Positions 1 to 7,050 of a stretch of 11,014 bases of DNA are shown piece after piece. The DNA lies in assembly GCA_946480515.1 (NCBI GenBank), contig CAMLKX010000044.1, forward strand, positions 1 through 11,014, in the 5' to 3' direction. The notes under the pieces were generated by a model that ran no database searches, was not told the origin of the DNA, and worked only from the letters and a program-made list of their open reading frames with translations. Source of the stretch: an uncultured Sphingomonadaceae bacterium. Its GTDB lineage: Bacteria; Pseudomonadota; Alphaproteobacteria; Sphingomonadales; Sphingomonadaceae. Both the position numbers and the translations under genes were made by a program. Position 1 is the first letter of the stretch. Each line of letters starts with the position of its first letter.

Positions 1-3000
1 AGCTGCGGCCGGCGAACTCATATTCCCCGCGCACAAGCTCTGCCCGGCCTTGCAGGCGCGGCTCGGAGGCAGTCCCGCCAACGTCGAGGTTTGCCCGCCA
101 GCGGCTGTTGATGCCAAGACCCCGGACATCGAGATTGCTGCCGTTGACCTGCAGCGCGAGCCGCCATGGACGCAGATCGGCACTTTCGATTACCTGCGGA
201 TCATCGAACCGGCTTGTCTCGCGCACGCGAAGGCGCGGCACGGCTGCACCGCTGCTCGCCCTGCCGAGCTGAAAGCGGCCCCGATCAAGATGCAATTGGC
301 CGCCGATCGTCCCGCCTTCGCGATCGGAACGAATGGTCACTGGACCACTGACATCGGCCTGGATGTCATCGCGGTCGAGCAACCGCGCTCCTTTGGTTGC
401 GAGCACAAGATTGAGCGCCGGTTCGCCCGCGGAAAGATCGATTGTTCCGCTGCCCGCGATCGATCCGCCTCCCGCCGTTCTCCCGGTGAGTGACGAAAGA
501 TGGAGCCGGGAGCCATCGAACCGTCCGCTCGCCGCCAACCCATCGATTGCGAGGCCTGTCACCGCGCTCTGCAGCCGGGCATTGGCCGAGCGGACCGATC
601 CGCGGATCTGCGGTTGGTTCCAGGTGCCGCCGACATCCGCGCCAAGGGCCACCGGGCCAGACAGGTCAATGATCTCGACCCCGGTCAACCGCCACAAGGA
701 GTCGGCCGGACCGACGTAGCGTAGCTGGGCAAAAAGGGGTGAGGAACGCAGCGCAGTCATCAGCGAGCCGCCCCGCAGTTGGGAAAAGCGCGCCTGTGCT
801 CGGCCCACCACCTTGCCGCCGGTTGCGGCGACCGCTCTCAGTCCCGCCCGGTTCCCGGACACTGCGGCGGCGATCCCGACGTCGACTGGCGTGGAGGACA
901 GGACCAATCCGGATCGGCTCACCCCACGCAGCCGCAGGTCGGCCCGGCCGCTCGGCCGCCCCTGCCCCCAGCGATAATCCAGCCGTCCATTGGCGGAGCC
1001 GGTGAGCCCCAGTCCGGGTGCGAAGACATCGACCAAATTGAGTGGCATTCCGGCGAGCTGAGCGCTGACTTCGGGAGATGATCCGGTGCGTCCCGCGACG
1101 GTCGCCTGCCCGCTGCCGTAGCGGATCTGCGTCGGCGCAACCCGCCACCCATCGCCTTCCCGCGTCAGCACCGCCGCGCTCGCCAGGGCCAGCGGGCGGC
1201 GGTCGAGTTGCCCATCGCCAGTGATCCGCATCCGATCCGGAGAAACATCGGCCAGCGCGGCGAACTGGAACCCGCTGCCCCGCTGCCCCGCCACAGTGGC
1301 CCGAACTTGCCCCGCGCCGTCGCGCAGCTTGGCATTGGCAGCAAACCGGGTGAGCTGGACAGCGCCGATCGTCACCCCCTGCCCTGACGCAGTCCCATCG
1401 ATCGTCGTTCCGGCTTTGGTCAGGAGGATCGTACCATCGATGCGTCCCCGCCGAACCGCGATATCGGTTGGCGCGGAAAAACGGGCATTGGTGCCGGTCA
1501 AATGCGCTTCGATCGACTGGTCCGCGCCCACCGGCTGCAGCAGCAGCTCACCCGCAATGTTCCCGGCCAACGATAGCCGACCGCTCAGCCCGCCCTCTAC
1601 GCTGCGCAGCAGACCCTCGGCCGTCGTACCGCCGACATCGAGCGCCTGGATTGCGATCCGGGTCGGCTCGCGCGGCGCAATTAGGATCTGCCCGCGGCTC
1701 GTGAATGACCCAAGCGCCGACCCCCCGCTCGCTTGATAGTCGTAGCCTGCGACGGTCGGCCCAAGCAGCAAGCGAACGTCGCGAAGATCCATTGCTTCGT
1801 TCGGGCGATCGAGGAGCAGATCGATCTGCGGGCGTTCAATCCGCCCGTTCAGCTGGAGCCGGAGCGTGCCATAGGACCGCTGCCGCCCGCGCGCCTCGAT
1901 GCTGAAGGTGCCATCCCGCCGGCGCAGACCCGCGCCACTCAACCGCAAGGAGGGCGAGAACAGCTGAAGATCGGTGAAGCGCAAGATTCCGTCCGGCATG
2001 CGCTCCAGCCGCGCTTCGACCCGGGGAAGCCCCTCGGTCAGGCTTCGGAACAGGCTATTATCGAGCCGCCGCACCAACGCTTTCGCAGTGCCGAGCACCC
2101 GCGAACCTTTTCCTCCGGGGCCCGGAACGACCCGCAGGTCCGTCTCGACATCCACAATGCCGAGACCCGGAATTGCATAGCGGGTCATTCCCCCAGACAG
2201 GAGGATGTCAAACTCGCCCGTGACCAGATCGATCAGCAGCGACACACGCGCCTTCAGCTTGTTGCTCGTCAGGACGAGCCGGTCGCCGCGAACCAGCTTG
2301 GGCGTGACTGCGAGCATCCCTTGAAGTTTGACGCTCGCGAGGATTTCCCCCGCAACATCGCCGACCCCGGTCACCGCTTTCGCTGACAGGCGCAGTGGAA
2401 CCTGCATGGGCCACCGGCTCAAACGGCCGCGGCCTTCCGCCACCACATCCACAAACCCCGTCTGGTCAAAGGAGACCTGCGGCGACTTCAGCCGGTAGGC
2501 GTAAGTCGCGCGAGCGAACGGGCCTTCGAGCGTCCACACCAATCGTACCTGCCGGCCGCGCATGTTGGGGAAGAGCGCCGGCGGTTGCAGCAGATCGACC
2601 CCGAGGTTCACGCCCTTGTACCGGTTCCCGGCAAGATCGAGCGTACCGCTCGCGACTGCACGGAGCGCGGGAGAAGCCAAAGTGAGACGGCCATCGAGTT
2701 GCCGCTGCTCGAGAGTAGCAGCACCGCGAACGTTGATCACGGGAGCGGTGAGCCGCCGCAACCGGCCACTGACGAATGGCGCGGGCGCTAGCTGTCCTTG
2801 CAGACGATAACGTCCCTCGTCGACCCCGAGCGCGAGCCGTGCCGCCGGACGGGCGGAAAGATCGAGCGCTGCTCTCCCGCGCCACCGGCTCCAAGTGCCA
2901 TTGCCTCCCACAACCAGTCGGATCGGGCGCTTCACTCCCACGATGCTTGGAACGACACCATCGGCAGGCGCGGCAAGCCGCACTTCGACGTCGAACCGGT

Positions 3001-3634
3001 CCCGGTCCGGCTCGGCATCGAGGCGCGCGGCTAGCCGATCACCGCCACGATCCATGACGGCGGCAAGATCGATCATCGCCCGGCCGGCCCGGATCTCAGC
3101 ACTTCCGAGCACCCGGCCGGTACGTGGAGTCCCGCTCACACCTTTCTGGAGTTCAAGCCGGGAGATTCTCAGTTGGCCGATATGAATGTCGAAGTCCGGG
3201 AGAATCGGACCTTTGCGCGCGGACGGCCGAAGCTTTGGGAGGCGTGCCAGAGTCACTCGATCAGCCTCCAGACGATCGATGTGGAGCGCATTGTACAGCC
3301 ATGCGGCCGGAGCCCAGTCGACGATGATCTCAGGGGAGGAGAGGAAGGGACCGCTGGGATCCGAGACGACCACATTGCGAAGGCGCGCTTGCCCGAACAG
3401 CGATCCCTCGATCCTCCCGACCCGGATTCGCAGTCCCGATTGCGTCTCTAGCTGCGCCAGCTGATCGACAATGAACCGGTGTCCGGGTGCAGTATCGAGC
3501 AGAACCAGCCCCACGCCGGCAGCAAGCAGCAAGGCGGCAACCAATGCCGCCAGCTCCAACGCCAGCCGCTGCAGCCAGTTGCGACGGAGCCTGACTAACG
3601 AAGCGGGCGTACCGGTGGACAGCAGTTCGGCCAT
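1..3634 (-). CDS. tamB: TamB, inner-membrane-anchored translocation/assembly module protein (C-terminus off the window)
   Basis: This minus-strand frame reads open from the ATG at 3634 to the window edge, about 1,211 codons, with the C-terminus missing (roughly 150-200 residues, judged from usual family length). TamB is anchored in the inner membrane and its long beta-rich part spans the periplasm to TamA; the family is implicated in outer-membrane protein assembly and in lipid transport. Seen here: a basic N-terminus, one hydrophobic segment at about residues 26-46, then the early TamB signature GLRIRVGRIEGSLFG at 67-81 followed by SDPSGPF and DWAPAAWL. The body is a long run of short glycine-rich beta-strand repeats. 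Near the window edge WRANLDVGGTASEPRLQG and then RGEYEFAGR match the start of the conserved C-terminal TamB (DUF490) domain. The start codon shares its A with the tamA stop (TGATG), so translation is probably coupled. Several long frames on the opposite strand are shadows of this gene. Confidence 0.93.
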   Translation of the reverse strand, partial: MAELLSTGTPASLVRLRRNWLQRLALELAALVAALLLAAGVGLVLLDTAPGHRFIVDQLAQLETQSGLRIRVGRIEGSLFGQARLRNVVVSDPSGPFLSSPEIIVDWAPAAWLYNALHIDRLEADRVTLARLPKLRPSARKGPILPDFDIHIGQLRISRLELQKGVSGTPRTGRVLGSAEIRAGRAMIDLAAVMDRGGDRLAARLDAEPDRDRFDVEVRLAAPADGVVPSIVGVKRPIRLVVGGNGTWSRWRGRAALDLSARPAARLALGVDEGRYRLQGQLAPAPFVSGRLRRLTAPVINVRGAATLEQRQLDGRLTLASPALRAVASGTLDLAGNRYKGVNLGVDLLQPPALFPNMRGRQVRLVWTLEGPFARATYAYRLKSPQVSFDQTGFVDVVAEGRGRLSRWPMQVPLRLSAKAVTGVGDVAGEILASVKLQGMLAVTPKLVRGDRLVLTSNKLKARVSLLIDLVTGEFDILLSGGMTRYAIPGLGIVDVETDLRVVPGPGGKGSRVLGTAKALVRRLDNSLFRSLTEGLPRVEARLERMPDGILRFTDLQLFSPSLRLSGAGLRRRDGTFSIEARGRQRSYGTLRLQLNGRIERPQIDLLLDRPNEAMDLRDVRLLLGPTVAGYDYQASGGSALGSFTSRGQILIAPREPTRIAIQALDVGGTTAEGLLRSVEGGLSGRLSLAGNIAGELLLQPVGADQSIEAHLTGTNARFSAPTDIAVRRGRIDGTILLTKAGTTIDGTASGQGVTIGAVQLTRFAANAKLRDGAGQVRATVAGQRGSGFQFAALADVSPDRMRITGDGQLDRRPLALASAAVLTREGDGWRVAPTQIRYGSGQATVAGRTGSSPEVSAQLAGMPLNLVDVFAPGLGLTGSANGRLDYRWGQGRPSGRADLRLRGVSRSGLVLSSTPVDVGIAAAVSGNRAGLRAVAATGGKVVGRAQARFSQLRGGSLMTALRSSPLFAQLRYVGPADSLWRLTGVEIIDLSGPVALGADVGGTWNQPQIRGSVRSANARLQSAVTGLAIDGLAASGRFDGSRLHLSSLTGRTAGGGSIAGSGTIDLSAGEPALNLVLATKGARLLDRDDIQADVSGPVTIRSDREGGTIGGQLHLDRGRFQLGRASSGAAVPRLRVRETSRFDDPQVIESADLRPWRLALQVNGSNLDVRGLGINSRWRANLDVGGTASEPRLQGRAELVRGEYEFAGRS

Positions 3635-5571
3635 CAGAAAGCCTGCCCCAGCGACACTGTCACGGCGATGCGGGAGTCATCCTCGCGCCGCTTGAGGGGA
3701 GTCCCGACATCGACCCGGATCGGTCCGAAGCTGGAATAATATCGCACTCCGATCCCGGCACCGATCCGGAAGCCTGACAGGTCGGGAAGCGAGTCGACCG
3801 ATAAGCTGCCGGCATCGACGAAGGGCACGATGCCGAAAGAGCCGAACCGGATGCGGGCCTCCAGCGCGAGTTCGGCGACGCTGCGGCCGCCGATTGGATT
3901 GCCATCATCATCGAGTGGGCCGAGGCGCTGATAACCATAGCCGCGAACGGAGCCGCCGCCGCCGGAATAGAAACGGCGAGAGGGAGCGATGGCATCGCGC
4001 GTCGCGCCAGCAATCGTGCCCAAGCGAACTCGTCCGGCCGCCACCACCCGGCTTGAGACTGGCCGATAAGCGCTTCCGTCAAACTGCACGCGCGAATAGA
4101 CGAATGTCCCGGATTGCAGCGAGATTTCGGGGCTGATGCGTCCGCCGAGCCGGAACCCGCGGGTGGGATCGAGCAGGCTGTCGCTGCCGTCGTAAGTCAG
4201 CGCCAGCGGAAGTGCGCCAATGAAGAAGGCGCGGCGCTGATCATCATTGCTGGAACGGTCCCGTTCATTGCTCGCGAGCAGCTCGGCACCGATGCTCCAC
4301 GTCCATTTTTTCTGCCAGATGAAATTGCTTTGCCGTTCCATTCCCGCTGCGACATGGAACGTCCGGGCGGAATAGGCATCCCGGTCCACATTGCTGGCGC
4401 TGACACTTGCCGTCAGGACGCGGTCGCGGGCACGCCAATTGTTGCGGCGAAGGCTGGCCGCAGCGAGCTGCTCCTGCGTCCCTGCAACCGCCCTCAGTGT
4501 CAGCGCACCTTCAGGATTGAAGAAGTTGCGGTGCTGCCAACTCGCCTCCGCACGCACGCCTTCGCCGGTCCCATAGCCAAGCGCACCGGCGACGGTTCGC
4601 ATCGGCGCTGGCGACAGCTTGACCGCGACATCGACCGTCCGCCCGTCCGGATTGGGGATGACGCGGGTCTCGACTGTCGACACCAGCCCGGTCGCGACCA
4701 GAGCGCGGCGGAGATCATCAACTTCCGACTGCCGGAAACGATCGCCCGGATCAAACCGAGCGATCCGACCGACGTGCCTGGCGCCGAACGGCGGCTTGCC
4801 GGTTACGATCAATCGTCCGAACCGCTGGTAGGCGCCTGGATCGACGGGCAGCACGAGACGGGCGACGCGCGCCTCATGATCGATCTCGATATCCTGCTCG
4901 CCCACACTTGCATTGGCGAAACCGCGTTCACCGAGCGCGACCTTCAGGGCTAGACCGGCCGCTTCGACCTTGGCGGCATCGACCGGGTCCCCTGCTTTGA
5001 CCGCGAAACTCTCTCGCAGCGCGGCGGAATCCTCTCCCGCACCTTCCAGACCCGGAAGGCTGACCGTCTCGAAGCGATAAAGGGGGCCTGGCGCAACCTC
5101 CAGCGTGACTTCCACCTCGATGCCGGCCTGCCGCGTGCTCGGATCGACCTTTGCATCGTAGTAGCCGTCGCTGCGAAGAAGGTCCGTCAGCAGCGTCGAA
5201 TCTTCGCGCGCCCGTCGATCGATCTGAGCCGGGTTTCCGCCCTCCCCGCGCTCAGCTTCAAGTGCCGACATGCCGCGAAATCGCCGGAGCAACTCTTCGT
5301 CCGAAACCCCCGAAACGATCACCCGATAATCGACGGCTGTCGCGGCTTGGATCGACTGCTCCATTGCAGGCTGGTCAGTTCCCTCTGGCACCGGATCGGG
5401 CTGGTTCAAATTAGGCCAATCGACATCCAGGTCCGGTAGCGGATCCAGCGGTGCACCGGGGTCCAGAATGTCCGCTTCCGGTGCTTGCGCGGATGCACCG
5501 CCAGCCGAGGCGAACGCCAAGCCGGTCGCAGCAAGCAACAATGACTGGCGGCCGATCCGGCGAAATCTCAT
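3634..5571 (-). CDS. tamA: TamA, Omp85/BamA-family outer-membrane protein
   Basis: A 645-aa precursor of the outer-membrane partner of TamB. Residues 1-30 form a signal peptide (basic start, hydrophobic core LLLAATGLAFA, likely cleavage after ASAQA). A proline- and aspartate-rich linker follows to about 75. Three POTRA-like periplasmic repeats then fit about 82-160, 162-246 and 249-320. The rest is a 16-strand Omp85-type barrel carrying the diagnostic loop-6 motif GGGGSVRGYGYQRLGP with VRGY at 542-545. It ends in phenylalanine, the usual outer-membrane beta-signal. The start is fixed by an in-frame TAG at 5581-5583, four codons upstream. No well-spaced Shine-Dalgarno is visible, only AGG directly abutting the ATG, so initiation may be weak or coupled to the small gene 66 bp upstream. 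Family membership is near certain. TamA rather than BamA is chosen because of three POTRAs instead of five and the adjacent tamB. Confidence 0.95.
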   Translation of the reverse strand: MRFRRIGRQSLLLAATGLAFASAGGASAQAPEADILDPGAPLDPLPDLDVDWPNLNQPDPVPEGTDQPAMEQSIQAATAVDYRVIVSGVSDEELLRRFRGMSALEAERGEGGNPAQIDRRAREDSTLLTDLLRSDGYYDAKVDPSTRQAGIEVEVTLEVAPGPLYRFETVSLPGLEGAGEDSAALRESFAVKAGDPVDAAKVEAAGLALKVALGERGFANASVGEQDIEIDHEARVARLVLPVDPGAYQRFGRLIVTGKPPFGARHVGRIARFDPGDRFRQSEVDDLRRALVATGLVSTVETRVIPNPDGRTVDVAVKLSPAPMRTVAGALGYGTGEGVRAEASWQHRNFFNPEGALTLRAVAGTQEQLAAASLRRNNWRARDRVLTASVSASNVDRDAYSARTFHVAAGMERQSNFIWQKKWTWSIGAELLASNERDRSSNDDQRRAFFIGALPLALTYDGSDSLLDPTRGFRLGGRISPEISLQSGTFVYSRVQFDGSAYRPVSSRVVAAGRVRLGTIAGATRDAIAPSRRFYSGGGGSVRGYGYQRLGPLDDDGNPIGGRSVAELALEARIRFGSFGIVPFVDAGSLSVDSLPDLSGFRIGAGIGVRYYSSFGPIRVDVGTPLKRREDDSRIAVTVSLGQAF

Positions 5572-5637
5572 CCTGCCAGCCTAATGCTCCCGAATGAACC
5601 GCACCAGTCCGCAGGATGAAGGGCTCCGGCCGATGAA

Positions 5638-5847
5638 TTAGTGGACCGTGCCGCTGACCTCATCTGAGCAAAGGGCGTCGATGACCCGCTCGATCTGCCG
5701 CCAGTGGCAGAACTGCACAACATTGCCGCGGTCGCGAGACTGGGCGGCGCGAGCGCCGGCTTCGAACGCGGCGTCTTCGCCGAACACATCGATTAACTCT
5801 TCGGCGGCGGCCAGGGACGCGCGATCGGCGATGTAGACAGTTTCCAT
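5638..5847 (-). CDS. Small conserved-looking protein of unknown function (69 aa)
   Basis: A 69-aa soluble acidic protein with no signal peptide or membrane segment. It begins METVYIADRAS, has two predicted helices (about 11-35), then a GN..QFCHWRQIERVI block at about 41-54, and ends SGTVH. From memory, similar 60-70-aa proteins with a WRQIERxI core and a GT(V/I)H tail are common in sphingomonads; I cannot name a function. It sits 66 bp upstream of tamA on the same strand and could share its transcript. The ATG at 5847 has no strong ribosome-binding site. An overlapping reading in another frame (5568-5789) lacks this conserved-looking pattern and is taken as a shadow. Confidence 0.72.
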   Translation of the reverse strand: METVYIADRASLAAAEELIDVFGEDAAFEAGARAAQSRDRGNVVQFCHWRQIERVIDALCSDEVSGTVH

Positions 5848-5955
5848 TGAGGCGCCGCTAGCAGATCCGCAGTTGCCCGGACGTCCACAGGGATCGTCAA
5901 CGCCAAGTTCACCATATCTGAAATCGCGCGGTGGAGCCTTCGACGATCATCTGCC

Positions 5956-5960
5956 AAGGG
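5956..5960 (+). promoter_or_regulatory. Ribosome-binding site of the 55-aa membrane protein
   Basis: AAGGG lies six bases before the ATG at 5967. It supports this very small frame as a real gene. The 119-bp region from 5848 to 5966, between the divergent small genes, shows no other clear promoter or repeat to my reading. Confidence 0.6.
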
Positions 5961-5966
5961 TAGCTC

Positions 5967-6134
5967 ATGGAGCAACGAACGACGCGAGCGGGCGGCTGCC
6001 TGATGGCCGCTGCAATCCTGGCCGGGACCGTTATCGGGATCGCCTTCGGCGAACCTTCGCTGGGAGTCATCGGCGGAGCGATCACCGCCGGCTTGCTGGC
6101 GCTGATCCTGTGGGCGGTCGATCGCCGACGCTAA
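5967..6134 (+). CDS. Small two-helix membrane protein (55 aa)
   Basis: A 55-aa frame with a good ribosome-binding site. The protein has a short basic N-terminus (MEQRTTRAGG), a hydrophobic segment at about 11-27 (CLMAAAILAGTVIGIAF), a GEPSLG turn, a second hydrophobic segment at about 33-50, and a basic end (VDRRR). This predicts a helical hairpin in the inner membrane with both ends in the cytoplasm by the positive-inside rule. I do not recognise a function. Its TAA stop interlocks with the TAG stop of the convergent repressor gene within the four bases CTAA (6131-6134), leaving no room for a terminator between them. Confidence 0.72.
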   Translation: MEQRTTRAGGCLMAAAILAGTVIGIAFGEPSLGVIGGAITAGLLALILWAVDRRR

Positions 6135-6778
6135 GCGATTCGCCGCCCGGCCCAGATCACGCGCCCGATGCAGTGGATCTCGCCGGGATTGCAATCGGGC
6201 CAATCGGCATAGGCTGGGTTGTCGGATAGGACCGATACCCGCCTGGCGATAGGGTGCAGTGCAAGGCGCTTCACCATCAGCATGTCGTCGTGACGCAGGA
6301 CATAGATGCCGTCCCGCAACCGCTCCGCAGCGTCGCTTCGATCCACCAGGATGTCGTCGCCATCGGACAGCGTCGGCGCCATCGAGTCGCCCTCGACGCG
6401 CAGGATGGTGAGATCGGACAGCGCCGCTCCGGTCAGCCGCCGAAGCCATCGTTCGTCGAACCCGAAATAGGGCTTTCGATGCTCATCTTCCGGCAGCGCC
6501 CCCGGTCCCGCGGAAGCCCGCGCGGCGCTTCGGCTGATCGCGATCAGATTGCCCGTGGGTTCAGGCGCTCCTTCCGGGGCGCCGAGGAGCGACTCTGGGA
6601 CAGAGAAGTAGCGAGCGAGGATCCGCCGGTCGCGTTCATCGAGGCGCTTCGGGACGCCACGGCGGACGAACTGTTGCACATAAGCCGAATTGCGCCCGAG
6701 CATCCGCGACAGGCCGGCGAAGTCTTCCCCCCGCTCAGCGCATAGGCGTTCAAGCAGTGCCCGCGGAGTTTCTGACAT
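6131..6778 (-). CDS. S24 (LexA/CI-like) transcriptional repressor with HTH domain
   Basis: 215 aa from the ATG at 6778. The N-terminal part (about residues 15-60) is a helix-turn-helix of the XRE/lambda-repressor type, containing LSRMLGRNSAYVQQFVRRG. The C-terminal part is an S24 peptidase-like domain with the catalytic serine in EGDSMAPTL (S132) and the lysine in MVKRLAL (K170), 38 residues apart, close to the LexA and CI spacing. An Ala-Gly pair in ASAGPG (A90-G91) between the domains is a candidate autocleavage site. These features suggest a repressor that may cleave itself when activated by RecA, but cleavage is inferred. The frame stays open upstream to ATGs at 6790, 6835 and 6841. I prefer 6778 because the protein begins sensibly there (MSETPRALLERL), no ribosome-binding site precedes the others, and the longer starts would run through promoter-like and inverted-repeat DNA. 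Confidence 0.9.
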   Translation of the reverse strand: MSETPRALLERLCAERGEDFAGLSRMLGRNSAYVQQFVRRGVPKRLDERDRRILARYFSVPESLLGAPEGAPEPTGNLIAISRSAARASAGPGALPEDEHRKPYFGFDERWLRRLTGAALSDLTILRVEGDSMAPTLSDGDDILVDRSDAAERLRDGIYVLRHDDMLMVKRLALHPIARRVSVLSDNPAYADWPDCNPGEIHCIGRVIWAGRRIA

Positions 6779-6785
6779 GCGATCC

Positions 6786-6814
6786 GTCATAAAAGTAGGA
6801 AGATGCCTAGACAA
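6786..6814 (-). promoter_or_regulatory. Probable repressor promoter giving a leaderless mRNA
   Basis: On the minus strand TTGTCT (6814-6809) and TATGAC (6791-6786) are separated by exactly 17 bases, each matching four of six consensus positions. Only seven bases lie between the -10 element and the ATG at 6778. Transcription would therefore start at or within a base or so of the start codon, which agrees with the absence of a Shine-Dalgarno sequence. Confidence 0.5.
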
Positions 6815-6820
6815 GTAGGA
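6793..6820. promoter_or_regulatory. Candidate operator: half-sites one helical turn apart
   Basis: AAGTAGGA occurs at 6793-6800 and again at 6813-6820, a 20-bp direct repeat. Midway between them the opposite orientation CCTA lies at 6806-6809, giving TAGG-N6-CCTA-N6-TAGG with centres 10 bp apart. The array covers the -35 and spacer of the repressor promoter, as expected for a site of autoregulation by the neighbouring repressor or by the 57-aa HTH protein. Protein binding is an inference. Confidence 0.42.
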
Positions 6821-6855
6821 ATTCGATTGGGACATAGCCATGCCGAATCGAATTC
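6819..6855. repeat. Long inverted repeat in the divergent control region
   Basis: GAATTCGATT at 6819-6828 is perfectly complementary to AATCGAATTC at 6846-6855. After one mismatch (6829 with 6845) two further pairs form, giving 13-bp arms with a single mismatch and an 11-base centre (6832-6842). It lies between the repressor promoter and the ribosome-binding site of the HTH gene at 6877. It could be a dimer- or tetramer-binding operator, or a hairpin in the leader RNA of the HTH gene. There is no T-run after it, so it is not a typical terminator. Confidence 0.6.
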
Positions 6856-6862
6856 AGCCGCC

Positions 6863-6868
6863 AAGGGG
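6863..6868 (+). promoter_or_regulatory. Ribosome-binding site fixing the GTG start of the HTH gene
   Basis: AAGGGG lies eight bases before the GTG at 6877. It is a strong match and decides for the GTG, since the frame contains no ATG at its beginning. I found no convincing sigma-70 promoter for this gene; TAGACA at 6808-6813 is a possible -35 element but no good -10 follows at normal spacing. Confidence 0.62.
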
Positions 6869-6876
6869 CCTTTATC

Positions 6877-7050
6877 GTGTACCTGCTTCATGACGTTGAA
6901 AAATACCTTCGCTCCAGTGCCATCGCGCCAACCCGGTTCGGCCGCGATGCAGTCAATGACCCGCGCTTCGTGTTCGACCTACGTAATGGGCGCGAGCCGC
7001 GCCGCCAGACCGTTGAGCGGGTGCGTGCCTATCTGGAACAGGTCCAATGA
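6877..7050 (+). CDS. Minimal helix-turn-helix DNA-binding protein, Cro-sized (57 aa)
   Basis: 57 aa from a GTG start, too short to show up at common ORF cutoffs. The sequence MYLLHDVEKYLRSS, then IAPTRFGRDAV, then DPRFVFDLRNGREPRR, then TVERVRAYL fits the four- to five-helix core of an XRE/Cro HTH domain: TRFGRDAV as the first helix of the motif, DPRFVFDLRNGR as the recognition helix and turn, and PRRQTVERVRAYL as the packing helices. There is almost nothing outside that core, so it would act as a bare DNA binder. It is divergent from the S24 repressor gene across 98 bp, and overlaps the next gene by four bases (ATGA), so the two are probably co-translated. I recall similar small proteins in alphaproteobacteria, sometimes in mobile regions, but know of no assigned function. 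Confidence 0.78.
   Translation: MYLLHDVEKYLRSSAIAPTRFGRDAVNDPRFVFDLRNGREPRRQTVERVRAYLEQVQ

Noticed and set aside
1733..2386. 217-aa plus-strand open frame, and similar ones at 50-493 and 1221-1736
   Set aside because: They are antisense to tamB. The tamB frame shows family motifs at both ends and the plus-strand products are arginine- and proline-rich low-information sequences, typical of shadows in GC-rich DNA.
4114..4953. 279-aa plus-strand open frame
   Set aside because: It lies antisense inside tamA, has no recognisable motif and no ribosome-binding context; tamA is unmistakable on the other strand.
5793..6449. 218-aa minus-strand frame covering the spacer between the 69-aa gene and the repressor
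   Set aside because: It overlaps the S24 repressor C-terminus and the 69-aa gene in other frames, and its composition is arginine-rich shadow-like.
6779..6841. Longer repressor starting at 6841, 6835 or 6790
   Set aside because: No ribosome-binding site precedes these ATGs, and the added codons coincide with promoter hexamers, repeated half-sites and one arm of the inverted repeat.
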